64,000 bases of DNA, taken from Blasia pusilla (lineage: Eukaryota > Marchantiophyta > Marchantiopsida > Blasiales). A program made the position numbers and the translations under genes. Every line of letters starts with the position of its first letter. Within the stretch, counting starts at the first letter, position 1. A model generated the notes under the pieces. It was not told where the DNA came from, searched no databases, and saw nothing but the letters and a program-made list of their open reading frames with translations. This document shows, piece after piece, positions 44,640 through 60,524 of this stretch. The stretch covers positions 14,818,001 to 14,882,000 of the forward strand of contig CM114273.1 in NCBI GenBank assembly GCA_050084515.1, given 5' to 3'.

Positions 44640-46250
44640 ACTTTGCCGCCTCCATTTTAGAACATCATCCACAAGTGTAACATGCCTCATACTTGCCCCC
44701 TTCTTCAAAGCCTCTAACCATCCTTGGGCGACTTCATCATGCTAGTAAGCCACCTTAATTCATAACATTTCTCCAATTGGTTTCCAACATGACACCCAAG
44801 TTTCTCTTAAGTATTGCTCTCGCCTACTCAAGATATCGGATACCATATTCTCCTTGTTTGGCTTATAGGAGATTACCATATCAAATCTTGCTAGGTATTC
44901 TTACCAACGGAGTTTTTTGATGATAGCTTCTGCTAACTTGTAAAATACTTACAAGTGATATTTTTGATGTAAACCTTGAATTGATGACGATGGAACAAAT
45001 ATACTTCCCACTTCTTGAGGCGATGAATCACCATACATCTTCCTCTCATGAGTGGGCCAATTTTTTTCTCTAACTAGGCTGAATCATAATAAATTGGTCA
45101 ACCCGATTGGTTCAACACCCCCCCCAATCACAAAGTTAGACATATCGGTCCAAACTTTTAATGAGATCCCATTTTTTGGAAACTTTAGTGCATGAGGGTT
45201 GCTTATTAGAAACTTTAGTTGCTCAAAAGCTAACGTTTCATGACACTCCTTAGACTATTGGAACATCGTTGCTTTCCACATCAAGTCATAGAGTCGTCTA
45301 GAAACCTTGGCAAAATCCTAGATGTATCGTCTATAGATCGAAGGTTACAAATCCAACAAATGACCTTGTCTCAATCAAGTTCCTTGACGATGCCCAAAAC
45401 TTGATAGCCTCAAGCTTATCATGCTTGGGTCGTATGTCTTCTATTATCAATGTGTATCCCAAGAATTCCACTTCCTCAACCATGAAACAACACTTAGAAG
45501 GTTTTGTAAATAGTTTGTTATTCTTGAAATGCCCCAAGACTTCTTTGAGGAGAACCTTGTATTCCTTCTGGATCACCGAATATATGAGGATGTTATCAAA
45601 GAACACCACTACGCCCCCATCTAAAAAATCTTGAATTAAAGATGGTATTTATAAGAGTCATGAATGTAGCTAGCACGTTAGTTAGTCCAAACGACACTAC
45701 AAACTCATATGATCCGAATTTTATCCTCATTGCGGTCTTATGTTCATCCCCTTCTATGATGTTAATATGGTAATACCCTTGTCTTAAGTCCATATTGTCT
45801 TGGTCAAGTTTTTTGGTGTTGGCCACAACTTGATAACCTCAAGCTTGTCATAATTGGATTGTATGCCTTACATTTACGACGTTGGAGGTAGCTCATCTTT
45901 TCTTTGACAAGTTTAGTTCATCTAAGTTTTGGACATGTTTATTTAAGACACTAGGAGCACATCTGCCCCTAAGTTTTGAAGGGTCCCGCATATCTTGGCA
46001 CTATCTTGAAGTTCTCAAAGATATTTGAATATAATTGGTAGGACCTTAGTCTTAGCCAAAAAAGATCCCAACTTCAAAGCTCACATCTTACTATGAACAT
46101 TAACTTGCCGCTTGTTGCGACATTGGGAGGGTTCTAACAATCCGGAAGCCTTTTTGTAATCCTGTACCGCTTCATCAAGAAGTCATCCATTGCTAACATA
46201 GGACTCCTCACTTGCGATGGTTTTTTGAACAAAGTTGGGGTTGTAGGATT
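44640..46250 (-). pseudogene. Ty3-gypsy polymerase relic, rearranged
   Basis: The minus strand 45826-45596 encodes RT palm sequence MDLRQGYYHINIIEGDEH, then FGSYEFVVSFGLTN. 45609-45331 gives the catalytic region VVFFDNILIYS (FLDDILIYS expected, first catalytic aspartate retained as FFDN), then KPSKCCFMVEEVEFLGYTL and RPKHDKLEAIKFW. Weak RNase H traces continue toward 44900. A second, diverged copy of the DKLEVIKLWPTPKNL segment lies at about 45812-45870, upstream of the palm, where it does not belong. Multiple stops. No LTRs were found. Confidence 0.75.
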
Positions 46251-46888
46251 GAACCCCACTACTAACAGAAATGGTGAGTATCCCATCTCTAGATGCATGT
46301 ATGGAGTTATTATACAAATATTTTTTTAATTTTTAATTAAATAGAGGATGGATAAAGTATGGAAGAAAATCTCAACAAAAATGTACAACATACATGTATT
46401 CTGAAAATTAAAAAACATGCATGCATGGTATTTTTAGTGTTTTACATTCACTAACCCTTGCACTACATGGAAAATATTCATATTCAAAAAATTCAATGGC
46501 ATATCTCGTAAATTTTAATTTAATTTAAAAATAGAATTATTCAATGAATTCTTATTTTGAGATTTCCATCTTAAGAAAACTCAGTAAAATACCTTATGTG
46601 AATTAATTTTGATACTTAAAACTTTGGCATAACTAAATTTGAAATTTTTAATAAGAAAAATGAAAATAAATCGTTTGAAATTTGAAAGAATATGGTAAAT
46701 TTTCCATTTAAGAATGACCACATGTACACATCCTTGAGGCATTTTACATCTCTTCATCCCTAAAAAATCTCAATGATAAATGTGTTATCATTAATTCTGG
46801 ATTTTGAGAAAAGGACATATGGCATCTAGAGAGAATTTTATAATCTCTAATCGTTAACCAAAATACCAATATAGAAATATGAATAATT
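46251..46888. other. AT-rich intergenic DNA
   Basis: Low-complexity AT-rich sequence without coding or repeat structure that I could support. Confidence 0.5.
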
Positions 46889-47119
46889 TCCATATTTACT
46901 AGCACTTTTGTGCTTGCACAATGCTCTAGGCCATATGGATCCTACAAGTGTACAACTCGTGCCATGCAAGAGAGTGAGGGGACTAACCATGCTCTCACAA
47001 ATTCACATTTTTTTTCTTGTTGCCCATAGTGTGAAAAATATTTACTTGATGCCTAATTGCCACGTGTCAAACAAACATGTGTTTGTAAATCAAAAAGGCA
47101 CTATCCAATAATAATATAG
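46889..47119. mobile_element. Possible short Helitron-like repeat, related to 18.2 kb
   Basis: The core 46970-47075 aligns with 18218-18315. A start word TTTACTAGCACTTTTGTGCT followed by TGCACAATGC resembles diverged plant Helitron 5' ends. CAAACA-TG-TGTTTG forms a small palindrome at about 47075, and the segment seems to end ATAATATAG near 47119. A clean CTRR terminus and A/T insertion site are not demonstrated. An autonomous-type helicase relic lies about 600 bp downstream. Confidence 0.35.
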
Positions 47120-47689
47120 ATTATGACCATAGAAAGGATCCGCTTATTTTTGTCCTTAAAAGAGGAATAAACTCATTGCAATTCTAAACTTCCCTTCTTG
47201 CCGTAATGAAGGATTGAACCGTCTCACTAATTTCCCTGTTCTACTCATCCACCAAATTCATTTGACTCTTGTATCTCCATTCTCCTTAGAAATTGAGAGG
47301 ATTCATCCTTAGCATATGCCCCCTCGGTCTTCTATTTTCTTTTTCATATTTTCGTTTAGAGACTAAGGACAATGGTGGGTAGATGGAAATATATTCTTTT
47401 TCTCTCTCTTTTAGAGCGGTAGGGATTATAGGCCCTTCTTTAACCCCCACATAGCGCCCCCTGGGAGATGGATTAAAGAGGGAAAAAAACCTTATTCCAA
47501 GTGTCTCAAGTCTTTGTATAAGAGAAGGCTATGATTAAGTAGGATGAAGATGAGTGAACCTCGCGGACTCAACTAGAAGATCCTTATGACTCAACTCACG
47601 TCGTTGGAAGATCCTTAAAGACTCAACTCACTTAAGAGCAAATAAATACTAGTTTTAATGAAAAAAATTCCAAAACTTATTTAACTTAT
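47120..47689. other. Intergenic, no feature recognised
   Basis: No coding signal. The only notable item is an imperfect repeat of GACTCAACTCACnTCGTTGG-like text near 47570-47630 (AAGATCCTTA and GACTCAACTCAC each occur twice). Confidence 0.4.
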
Positions 47690-48614
47690 TGATTGGTTAT
47701 TGGAGATGGGAGAGGGTCGTGTGCCTTAACACACTTCTTTGGGAGATGATTTTATTCAACTACCATCTAACATGGTTGTTTATAGGAAGAATGTAAGGAA
47801 TCTTATTGATAATATATACGGAGATGATCTTCAACGGTTTCATGACATCAAATTTTGAGGGATATAACTCTTCTCACACCTAGAAATAAAGATGTTGATG
47901 ACATAAATGCAGAAGTTATGTCTCGTTTTAGGGAGAGGTAATTGTCAATACTCTTAATGTTGATTGAGTTAACGATTATATCTTATTTCATGAAATAATT
48001 CTATTTAAGATACTTTTTGGGAAATTTATTCTAATAAGTATGTGTTTCATATAAGAACATACTTACCTCAATGTTGATTCTATTCCAAATGAGTGAATGA
48101 GTTATATCTATCTAACACATAATTCTTGAATACATGCTTATCTTCTAGACTATCCCCACATCATTTGTGTTTGAAGATTGATACGCTTATCATGCTTCTA
48201 CGAAATATGAATGGTTCAAAAAGACAAGTGAATGACGTTCAATTGATCATTTGTGGATTCAAGCAATATATTATAGATGTTGAAATTATTACGGGGAAGA
48301 ACATTGGAGATCGAGTTTTGATTCCACGTATCCCATTGATTGCTTCTAACTCGGGATTCCCTTTTGATTTACGTAGACTGCAATTCCCTCTCCGTCGTGC
48401 TTTTGTCATGACTATTAATAAATCACAAAATAAAACTTTCCAAAAAGTTGGAATTCACTTACCCTCGGTTGTATTTTCTCATGGCCAATCATATGTGGCA
48501 CTATCTTGAATAAGACAAAGAAGTTGAATTCATATTATGATTGGTAATGATACGCATTCAAATGAGACCAGGAACTACATCATAAATGCAATATATAAGG
48601 AGATTCTTGCATGA
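47690..48614 (+). pseudogene. C-terminal part of a Helitron PIF1-like helicase (broken)
   Basis: Helitron transposons encode a Rep/PIF1-type helicase for rolling-circle transposition. The visible order is RNKDVDDINAEVMSRF (about 47885-47935), then the open frame 48126-48509 with CLKIDTLIMLLRNMNGSKRQ, DRVLIPRIPLIASNSGFPFD, RRAFVMTINKSQ (helicase C-terminal motif region) and SHGQSYVALS. Reading through a TGA at 48508 (a CGA-to-TGA change is likely) continues the usual end, with NDTHSNETRNYIINAIYKEI and a stop at 48612. Upstream parts carry stops. The Rep domain is not seen. Confidence 0.85.
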
Positions 48615-49967
48615 AATAAATTTTTTTATTTTTCAATATTATAAAGATATTCAATTATTTTTATTAAAAAAATTTCGGTACCTTACTAGTAATCTTAATC
48701 AAAGAATTAAAAATTTTAAACTGAAAACAATATTTTCGGCTTTGAAAAGTATCTTTAGTACATTTGCAAATGCATCTTCAAAGTATTTCACAACTTCTTA
48801 AAATTTATTGTTATAGCATGATGTTTAAGTCCTAGACTATGTGGCACCTAGACCTAGTTTGTAGCCCCGAACGATCATCTACTTCCCATTCATACCCTCT
48901 CCCCAACATATAAAAGAGTGATGGAAAGCGCCTTCCCATTTTCCAAACTCTATCTTATTGACACTCGTCGTAAAATCAAGAAGATAGTTCGGAATTGATT
49001 AGTACTATTTAATCCAATTTTGAAAGGGTTAATTATGAGAAATAGTTTAAACCGGGGTTTACACTAGTTTTAATGAAAGGTTCGTTGGCAAACGTGAACT
49101 TTTGAAACACTTTAAATAATTAAAAAGAAGTTAGAAAATCTTCGGTTTCTTTGTTAGCATATATCAGTGTAGAAGGCGCGCTAGTTTGCATGTCCTACGG
49201 GAATCCGTAGGACATGAGTTAACCCTGAACTCATGGATCTAACTACTAAGTAGAAGTGACTAAGGACGGGTGTTGCGCGATGAGGACCGCACGTCTAATT
49301 AACGAAGAAGAGATCGTGAGTACACGACTAGTTCATAGATGATTAATGGAAGCGGGTTTGGCGGTGGCAAAGAGTTGCGAGGGTGAAGGGGGTTCGTAAA
49401 AGGAAAGCGAATGACGTACCTCAATTAAGGGAAAGGGAATGAATGGGACATGCATGTGGATGATTTTCATGTATATGATGAATGAAATTCTTGTACACGC
49501 AGATTGGATCCCAAATTGCTCAATGGGAGTGGTGTTTGACAACAATCCTTTCTTCTGGAAGGAGAAACTGCCATTGTCCGTGTTTGAACATATTGTGGAA
49601 TGGTTGGTTGGTAATGAGATAATGAGGGGTTGCGAACTCTATGTATAATGATGGTACAAACGGGACGGGCATCCTTAGCTTTCCAGTCCCAAGATTATCG
49701 ACCCCCACTAAGAATTGCAAGGCGAATTCAATCGATTTTCTCTACGCTTTACGAATATGGGAGTGAGTGATGAGTAGAAATCATTGCGCCCCCGCAGCCT
49801 CCCGGCACTGCACATTTTCCCGGCTCCTTGCAATTCTCCGAGAGAGGGATGGTGTCGTCTCCTGCTCCGATCATTTGCGTATCTATCCAGTCCAAAGAAG
49901 AACAGCAGAAGCCGCGGCATGGGATGTGCACGACCTGGATTGGAATTATGACGATGGAGAGCGAGTG
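48615..49967. other. Intergenic between Helitron relic and AP2 gene; one hairpin
   Basis: A 12-bp perfect inverted repeat CATGTCCTACGG, GAAT loop, CCGTAGGACATG lies at 49189-49216. GGTACCTTACTAGT at 48676 is the reverse complement of the Helitron-like end at 18162. The part from about 49700 is downstream of the AP2 gene stop and may include its 3' UTR. Open frames here are unrecognised. Confidence 0.45.
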
Positions 49968-53186
<3,219 letters not shown>

Positions 53187-56100
53187 GTTCAATGGTTACA
53201 CCTCACTACGGCTACGATTCCAATTTGACTACGAAACTCAGTCGGGACCAGTAAATTTGGCGCTCGTCAAGAGATTGTCTCACAGTTGAATCGTCTCACA
53301 CTCAACTGTATGTATCTTCTGGTCTCTCTCGTGCGGAATTCCAGCTCTCCAAACCAGAAGCTGTGCTCAAAGGAGGATACTGGTTGATTATTCAAAAACA
53401 ACATGCGTAGGGAGCGCTTGGACCCGCATATCATATCAAGTCAAGTTCAGAGAGAAGAAAATGAGACTCCGGGAGAGGCTACGAGCTGGCAGGTAAGCAC
53501 TGAACACCGTGTGATCGAACCCCGTCCTCTGGCATGCAGCACTGCGCCCTGATGGAGAAGGCGCAAAGCTGGAAATTCCTCTCTGCATGCCCACCAATTG
53601 AAAACCATGAATCTCCGCAGTCCAATGAAATAAATCGATCCGAATTCTTCGTCAATGCGCACGCAATGTCCACAGCCAGCGATTCTTCGTTCCAAGCTCT
53701 CCACTCTCCTCAATCAGTCAATCAATAATCACTTTACATATCAATGTGGCGCAGCGCGGGGATGGCTCTAAATATCAACGGTAGCAGACGACATCTCAGC
53801 GGAAATGGATTGAATGGGGAGGAAGATAATGCCACTTGGGAACACGAAGCAAAAGAGTCGCTGCGGACGAATCACGACAAGAGCTCTGCTCTGAACTCAG
53901 TGGGAAAGTAGGAAGTCCCAAGTTGTTTCCCTCTGACCAAATCACCGGCTGCAGCCAGTACACCGGTACCCCTACCCGGTGGATTTCTGGGATCGTATAG
54001 AACAATTCTCCCTTACGTAGTTTACCGCTTACCCGTATCTAGCCGCTTCCTCCATAACGTCACCTCAAGTTTTCTTACCTCTCCTTACCCATGTGCAAGT
54101 AATTACAGCCCGTTACTTACTCCAGCCCGGCGTGCGCAATCATCACGACATTCCAGCTCTGGGAGGGGTAGGCGGACTGCTTGGGCGGACGGACGGATAG
54201 TTTCGTCTCGATAAACGGAGACTTTGCGGATGCTCGCATCCGGTGGACAGAAGCAGGGGGGACCGGTGGATCTATGACAGTGAAATTTTATTATGGCGCT
54301 CTGTGAGACTCTCTCTCGTTCTCTCTCTTTGTCCCTCTAAGAATTCTGACTATCAAAGTAGCGGAAATTGGAATATTTCATTTGTTCGTTTCAAAGCGAA
54401 GCTACGAATAATAAGACCAGTTTTAAATTCTGTAACATCACCCTGAGATATTGTGGCACGTGTCCCCCTACTTGCAATTGATCATAGATCTCCTTCCGGG
54501 GGTCAAATAATTCGTTCGATATCTTAGGATTTAGCGGGAATCGGGCCCAAGAAGCCATTCGCTTATTCATTCCATCCACCCAGATTTTCAGCAGTTAACT
54601 CTAGTGAATATGTGGATGGACGTTACTCTCGTGTGATCAGTTCGCAATGAAGCTATAATATCTGGTGTTATTATTATACCATATGTGCATGGCATTGTTT
54701 CTTTCTGCACTTTACGAGGGCTCTCCCTATTATAATAACATCATAATAATACCATCCAGCAAAAGCTCATGTCAATCACTCATCCCCTCTTTTCTAGGGC
54801 ATGAGATTATTGTGAGCCAACGAAATTTCCTCGAATAAGAAAGAAAACCCATAATAGAGACAGGGAGATAATAATGAAGTAAGCAAAGCGCAGATGGAAA
54901 GCGCGACTCCCCTACGTTGACGGAGTTGCAGACGGAGGTGGGCAAGCGGTGGGACCAACGGTAACCGGTGAGTTGCCCGCAGACGTTGACGGGGTTGTTA
55001 CCGACCGATGGCCTGCGTCACTATTTCACACGCGAGGACACGTCCAGTTCATCCTGGAGTAAAAGTAAAGCAGCGCTGTATTTGAGACTCGTATTGTATA
55101 CCTGTATAATTTATTGTACATTATACAGAGTCGGGAAGTCGGTTAACGACCGTCGCGAGCGAATCGGTCAGTGGAGTGCTCCGTTGGAGCGGCAACGGCT
55201 AGTCGATCCGATAATGATCGGTGGGGGCAGAAATACTAAAGAAATCAAGGGAGAACGGGAATTATTGAGCAGTGGTTGGCGTATTCTGGCGCAGATTTCT
55301 GAAAAGGGGAGAATGTCCAATCTGTGCTCGATAATCGCATGGGAACACAGATTCATGACATTCGCTCTTTTTTGCTGTGGACAGTGTTGAGAGAGGTCTT
55401 TTGCTTTTCTCGGAGGTAGATGTGATACTGTGTACACTACGAGCATGGGCTGGATCGACACTGTACAGAAACGGAGGAGAGGCCGGGGTTTTAATTCCAG
55501 AGCGACGAATTGAAGGGGTTCGGTGGGTAGATCGCGGTCGCTGGAGGACTTTCCATCACCGTGAGCTTTCTTGGATGTTGCACAATTGATATCCACAACA
55601 ATTACCTTCCACGTTTCCACATCCATTCCATTCGGAGTCCACTGCCTCCTCCTCCCTACCCTTGCAGCCGTCTCGATGCTTGCATGCATGCGTCTGGACG
55701 CCTTTGCGGTGTGCAGATGATTTCATTTCGATTTCTTTCCATCCACCTTGACATCAGGGTGCCCAGTACTGCACGCACAGAACCTTGCACCTGACATCAG
55801 TGCGTTTCACTTGTGTAGTTTCCCCTTCTTTTCGCGGAAAGTAGTTTCTGATCCACACAGAGAGAGAAAGCCTCGAGATTTCAACTCGCTCGCTGCAGAA
55901 GATTAAGGCGCTGTTGCACGGTACACAACGGTTCTTCAAGCCTGGTCTGGATGCATGGCCGGACTGTCCAGACTGCCGCCGCTACATGCATGCAGCCAGC
56001 TCGTAGCTAGGGAGGTCTACGGTGGTAGGATGGGTCTGCATTTTCAACTCATGGACGTGTACGATGATGCTGCTCGCAAACTCCAGACAGAATATGGCCT

Positions 56101-58871
56101 CGAAAGGACTCCTAGATGTGGACTATCCATCTGCTCTTTCCCTTTCCGCCTCGCCTGGCCCAGTACGAAGGCACGTACAGATCTGTCGGTATTGTGCCCT
56201 CCTGCAGTACACGCTTCGTGCTTTCTGGTCACAGGCATTCGCATCACCATTCGTAGCGCCGGTCGTTCGAACTGGCTGACGGCTGCTTATGCCCGCCTGT
56301 GTGTAATGACAGGAGGCGCATCAATTGCACTAGATCGTTCGGGGACTCGCTCCTTTCCACAATAATTACGTTTGGTCTCGCTTAAATGGCCTTGAGGTCC
56401 TCCACCACGGGTCGATCTCCCAGTAGCCAAAGCTTAAGTCCACCCGAACTTGGGACAAAACGGGGGGCTGTTTGTTTGGAATGCTGCTTAACAAGAATTG
56501 GATTCTCGATCCTTATACGGCAGCTCTCTTCAAGTTGGATCCTCCACATTAGTCTCATGGTTGCTTCACTTGGTTAGCCTTGCAAGCAAAGATTCGCCAT
56601 TACAATACTCATGTGGGACATCGATGGTATAGCTAGCACCATTGCAAATCAGGTAGCAACAACCAATGACTTTGTAGGGAACACTGCTTCGATTTGTGAC
56701 GGATCTAGACCTAGCCAGTCTCCTGACTTCCTTGAAGTCGAATTCCTCTGATTCCCAGTGTCCTTGTGAGAGAGAGACACTGGTCTGTGAAGCAAGAAAA
56801 CGTGTAGGTGTTTGGACTCATTCACAGGCGAGGTATCGACAGGGTGATGATGATTGATCAAACGCTCCATGCACGTCTCTGGTATCCCGAATTGTTGCCA
56901 GTTACATGAGGATGAAGCCAGCCTACCAGTTGCTTCGACGCGTCTTCCTTCGCTCCGTCGTACTTCGATGACCTACTGAAGGTAATGCGGACTCACCAGC
57001 GAGCGAGCGAGGACGATTCGTCCGTGAGCACCGTTCAGCTTTTGAACTCCGACCACCGAAATCCGGGACGAGCTGCGCACGGCGTTGACTCTAGTTGTTG
57101 ATGATTGTCGGCTCACATGTAACTTTCACAAACATCTGTAAATAAGGTAGGCATGATGAATTTTTGTAGTGCGTCTGCGATCGTTCAGATAGGGAAAGAA
57201 TTAATTCGTGTCGAGAAGGAAACCTAATGCCGAGGAAAGTGTGGAGTGCGCTCTCTCAGCTTGGCTCCACCGGGGTCAGAATATGATAAGTTGAGAGACG
57301 ACCAAGGGCCGACGACGAGACACGAGATTCATGCATACGGAATTACTTTCGTCTGAATTATTGAAGGTCAAAATCGTTAGCATTGTCCAGGTGCAATTGG
57401 TTCTGCGAACGATGGCGAAAAGGGGAACCAAGCGCCTCAGGTTCGTTGTCTGCTGAGACAACATCATGACCATTCTCAGGAAGAAAGGAGAAAAAGTTGG
57501 CACGCACGCGCGTATGAGGCGAGGATCATGAAAACAAAAGCCACGGAATCAATCTCCATATCCCCCCCTCTCTCTCTCTCTCTCTGTGAGACTTCCTGTT
57601 GTCCTCATGCGCGCTCTTCACCCCGTCCACACGTGACTATAATGTTCGCTTTCCATGGTTGAATCGAAGGGCCCTCCCACATGGAGTGATCGGACGATCC
57701 AAATTCCGTGGTACAGCCGTTAGCTAAGTCTCCTCCGTTCATCATGAAGCGCTCGACATTTCGCTTCTCTGCCAGGAGCTCTGCGTTTGACTCTCTCTCT
57801 CTCTCTCTCTCGCGTCTCGTCTCGTCTTTAGCCATCCGTAAACTGCCCAGTGTGCAGTTTACGGATGCAAAACTCGCTCAGTACCCTTCCCTTCCCTTCG
57901 TGTGCTCCGTGGAGATGGAAACTGTCTCCGCCTAAACAGCTAAGGTTAGTCTAAGCAGTACACGTGTAATAAAGAGAAAAGGGAGGAAGGACGCATTCGA
58001 AAATGATCGATTTTCCCCACGGATTCCAGAGAGACAGCCTAAATTTCCAGACTGCCTGAAAGACATGATGCTTCCGATTCCAACCAACACTCGAAAGAAA
58101 AGCGTAGTAGAACCGACATGATACCCAACCCCCATCAACAAAAGTATGTGAACTTCATACGTGGAAACAGCATGCTCGTCGAGATCGCCAGTCCAGTCAG
58201 CAACAACAAATCTTGCTAAAGTCAGAGCGGGGAAAACCCTTGTGCGGCATTGGTTATCTTCATATTCGCCGGACGGCCGTTTCCAGCGTGCTCGCACCCA
58301 CGCGACCCAACTAATTTCTTGAGGAAAGACAACCGGACCGACGATGAATAGACAGCGATGAACAACACGTCATCTTCCTCGCTCGCCGCACCCACCCCAC
58401 GACCCGAGTTACCCGACCTCCCGCCCGCCGGCGCGTATACACTTTCTCGGACACCGTGAACTGGACCCAACCAACGCCGGGCACAATTTCAACGGGAAGC
58501 CGGTATCGCGATGCCCAGCGACAGGTGCCCTGGACTTTTGTGGCAGGTCGGTAAGTGCCCGTGGCGGGTAACTGATCCGGGGTCATGACGGCCGTCGATA
58601 GTTCCAGTCGCCGGTTACCGTACTCAAATACCTTTAGACAAACTGACGAAGTGCGATTCCGAGATCCCCGACAGAGTCTCCTATCCGTACATAGAACCAA
58701 CAACACCATAAGGACTCCTAAACGGACGGACGGACGGACGGACGGGCAAAGGTCGCGGCTTCCCATTCGTTGCCGCACTTGATGTCCAACGGCTGTCGAG
58801 GCAACTGCTCGTCCGTCACATATCACGGTCACGTCAAACATCTCTCTCTGAATTATTTCCCTTCAATGCCA
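53187..58871. other. Non-repetitive upstream region of the AP2 gene, no recognised gene
   Basis: 5.7 kb of balanced-composition DNA lies upstream of the minus-strand AP2 start and should contain its 5' UTR and promoter. Several open frames of 100-176 codons exist on both strands (54968-55390, 55168-55689, 55955-56365, 58311-58841), overlapping one another and without recognisable domains. Simple repeats: CT tracts at about 57568-57590 and 57790-57812, and a CGGA tract at about 58722-58745. A 14-bp perfect inverted repeat lies at 57833-57867. A non-coding RNA or regulatory DNA is possible, but not shown. Confidence 0.4.
57833..57867. repeat. Perfect 14-bp inverted repeat with 7-nt loop
   Basis: CATCCGTAAACTGC at 57833-57846 is exactly reverse-complemented at 57854-57867, with loop CCAGTGT. 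It sits about 20 bp after a CT tract. Confidence 0.9.
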
Positions 58872-58969
58872 TGAGGTTTTATTATTGTAGTTCACTTTTA
58901 CGTTCATAATAGGATTTTAATGAGGTTTTTTATCGTAGTTCACTTTTATGTTGATCAATAGGATTTTAA
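58872..58969. repeat. Two tandem 49-bp units
   Basis: TGAGGTTTTATTATTGTAGT... at 58872-58920 is followed directly by a second 49-bp copy at 58921-58969, both ending AATAGGATTTTAA, with about seven differences. Confidence 0.85.
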
Positions 58970-60170
58970 ATCGGACGTCGGACAAGAGCGTTAGTGGTCT
59001 TTTAATTCACTTTAGTAGTCGTCGGAAATCAGAGTAGTGCATATGTTGTCTTGCACGTCAATTTTGTGTTGAGATAAAAAAAATTATCCAATCACATTCA
59101 TATGAATCCCATTTTGGATCAACCATAGTCTTTCGAATCTCAATTTTGGGTTACCCTCAAACTCAACAATTCTAAACGATGTTAAATATCAACCAAACCC
59201 TTCACCCCCAACACAATTATGTCATTCAAGACTCAAGACATACTTCCTTGCTAGTTTACGATCATAAAATAATGCTACCATGTGTGACAATCTAAACTTC
59301 CCAATGGTCTTGAACGAGTCTTTAATCGAAATTCAATATATGCATTGATAGGATCCAAAATTGGACTAATCGGACTTGGTTTGGTGTCAAACCCCTAACG
59401 CCAACCTTATGGTCCTTCTCATGCCCTTAATCCAACCCCATGGTTCCCAATGTGATATTTATGCTCCAAACCCCCTTTGAGACCATCACCCTTATTTATA
59501 GCTCTAAAGATCTTTGGCCAGGTCTTCCCAAGTTATTGTATTCCTACTAATTGTGGCCCTCCACCCAAGCTATCACTTCAACATTTTGGGGTTTAGGGTC
59601 AATTTGATGATCTATATAGTTGTTCACCAAGGCAAGGACTTGGGGAGACAGACAGACAGACAGAATAAGAGAGCTCCCCTATGTGAAAGTTGTGGAGAGA
59701 CATGTTGTTGGTTCTTTGCTTGTATGTAAGTTAGGGAATATGTTCCCCATTCAATAGCTTGTGGGGATGCTTAGAGGAGCACCAACTTGTTCATCTAAGG
59801 GCATATCCCTATGGAGGTTTTATTCAATTGCAAGCTGCCTACAGTGCAGATCTTATGATTATAATTTCGTAGACCAAAGAATGATCCTTGGTCCTTTCGG
59901 GCCATAAAAATTGCCGCGCAAAATTGGCGAGGATTTTTCTTGGGTTGGAGAAGGACTCCAGCCGATTCCAAGACGTCAATATTGGGTTGGTTACGGTTTA
60001 GTTACATAGCCCAATAGCAAGCAAGACAACGTCCAACCGATTCTAGACGTCAGAAATCCGCACACTTACCCAACCACGGATGAAGTAAATTGAAAATGCC
60101 ATTCGTAAAGTGCAAGATCTCGAGGTTAGGACCCACGCGAACTTTGGCTTTGGATTCCATGGGGCCCAAA
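58970..60170. other. Intergenic, possibly a decayed LTR and leader
   Basis: No coding signal. A GACA tetranucleotide run lies at 59646-59664. ATGTTCCCCATTCAATA at about 59740-59756 resembles the end of LTR copy 1 (GTGTTCCCCGTTCAACA) and is followed by leader-like sequence, so part of 59400-60100 may be another decayed LTR element on the plus strand. Confidence 0.35.
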
Positions 60171-60508
60171 TGTAACTCTCCAAGTCACGAAACCACTCTA
60201 GAGTTGCTCAACGGTAGAATGTCCCTCGAGGCCTCTCCTCTTCCTTTATATACTTAGAGATAAGTACAATGAAGGCAAATTAGCTCTATCTATCCTTATG
60301 CCATGTGACCAACTCTCATAGCATGAGAGGATCTCTTTGAACTCTAATATCCCAACCTCATCCTTATCTTCCTTTTCACCAACCTATGGCCCCACTCTCA
60401 TCTTTATCTCATATATCTTGTCTTTTCTCTTCTTTATCGATTCTTTTCCACTTATGCGCTTCATGTCCTAGATTCTAACTTAACTATGACTAACAAAGGA
60501 TGGTTACA
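60171..60508 (-). repeat. 3' LTR of the chromodomain gypsy element
   Basis: 338 bp, beginning TGTAACCATCC on the minus strand and ending GAGAGTTACA. On its upstream side lies the polypurine tract AAAAGAGGGGAGG (minus strand, about 60511-60523). Confidence 0.88.
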
Positions 60509-60524
60509 AACCTCCCCTCTTTTA

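Noticed and set aside
58311-58841. 176-codon Arg-rich open frame on the minus strand
   Set aside because: Covers a CGGA microsatellite and has no recognisable domain; the antisense strand is also open.
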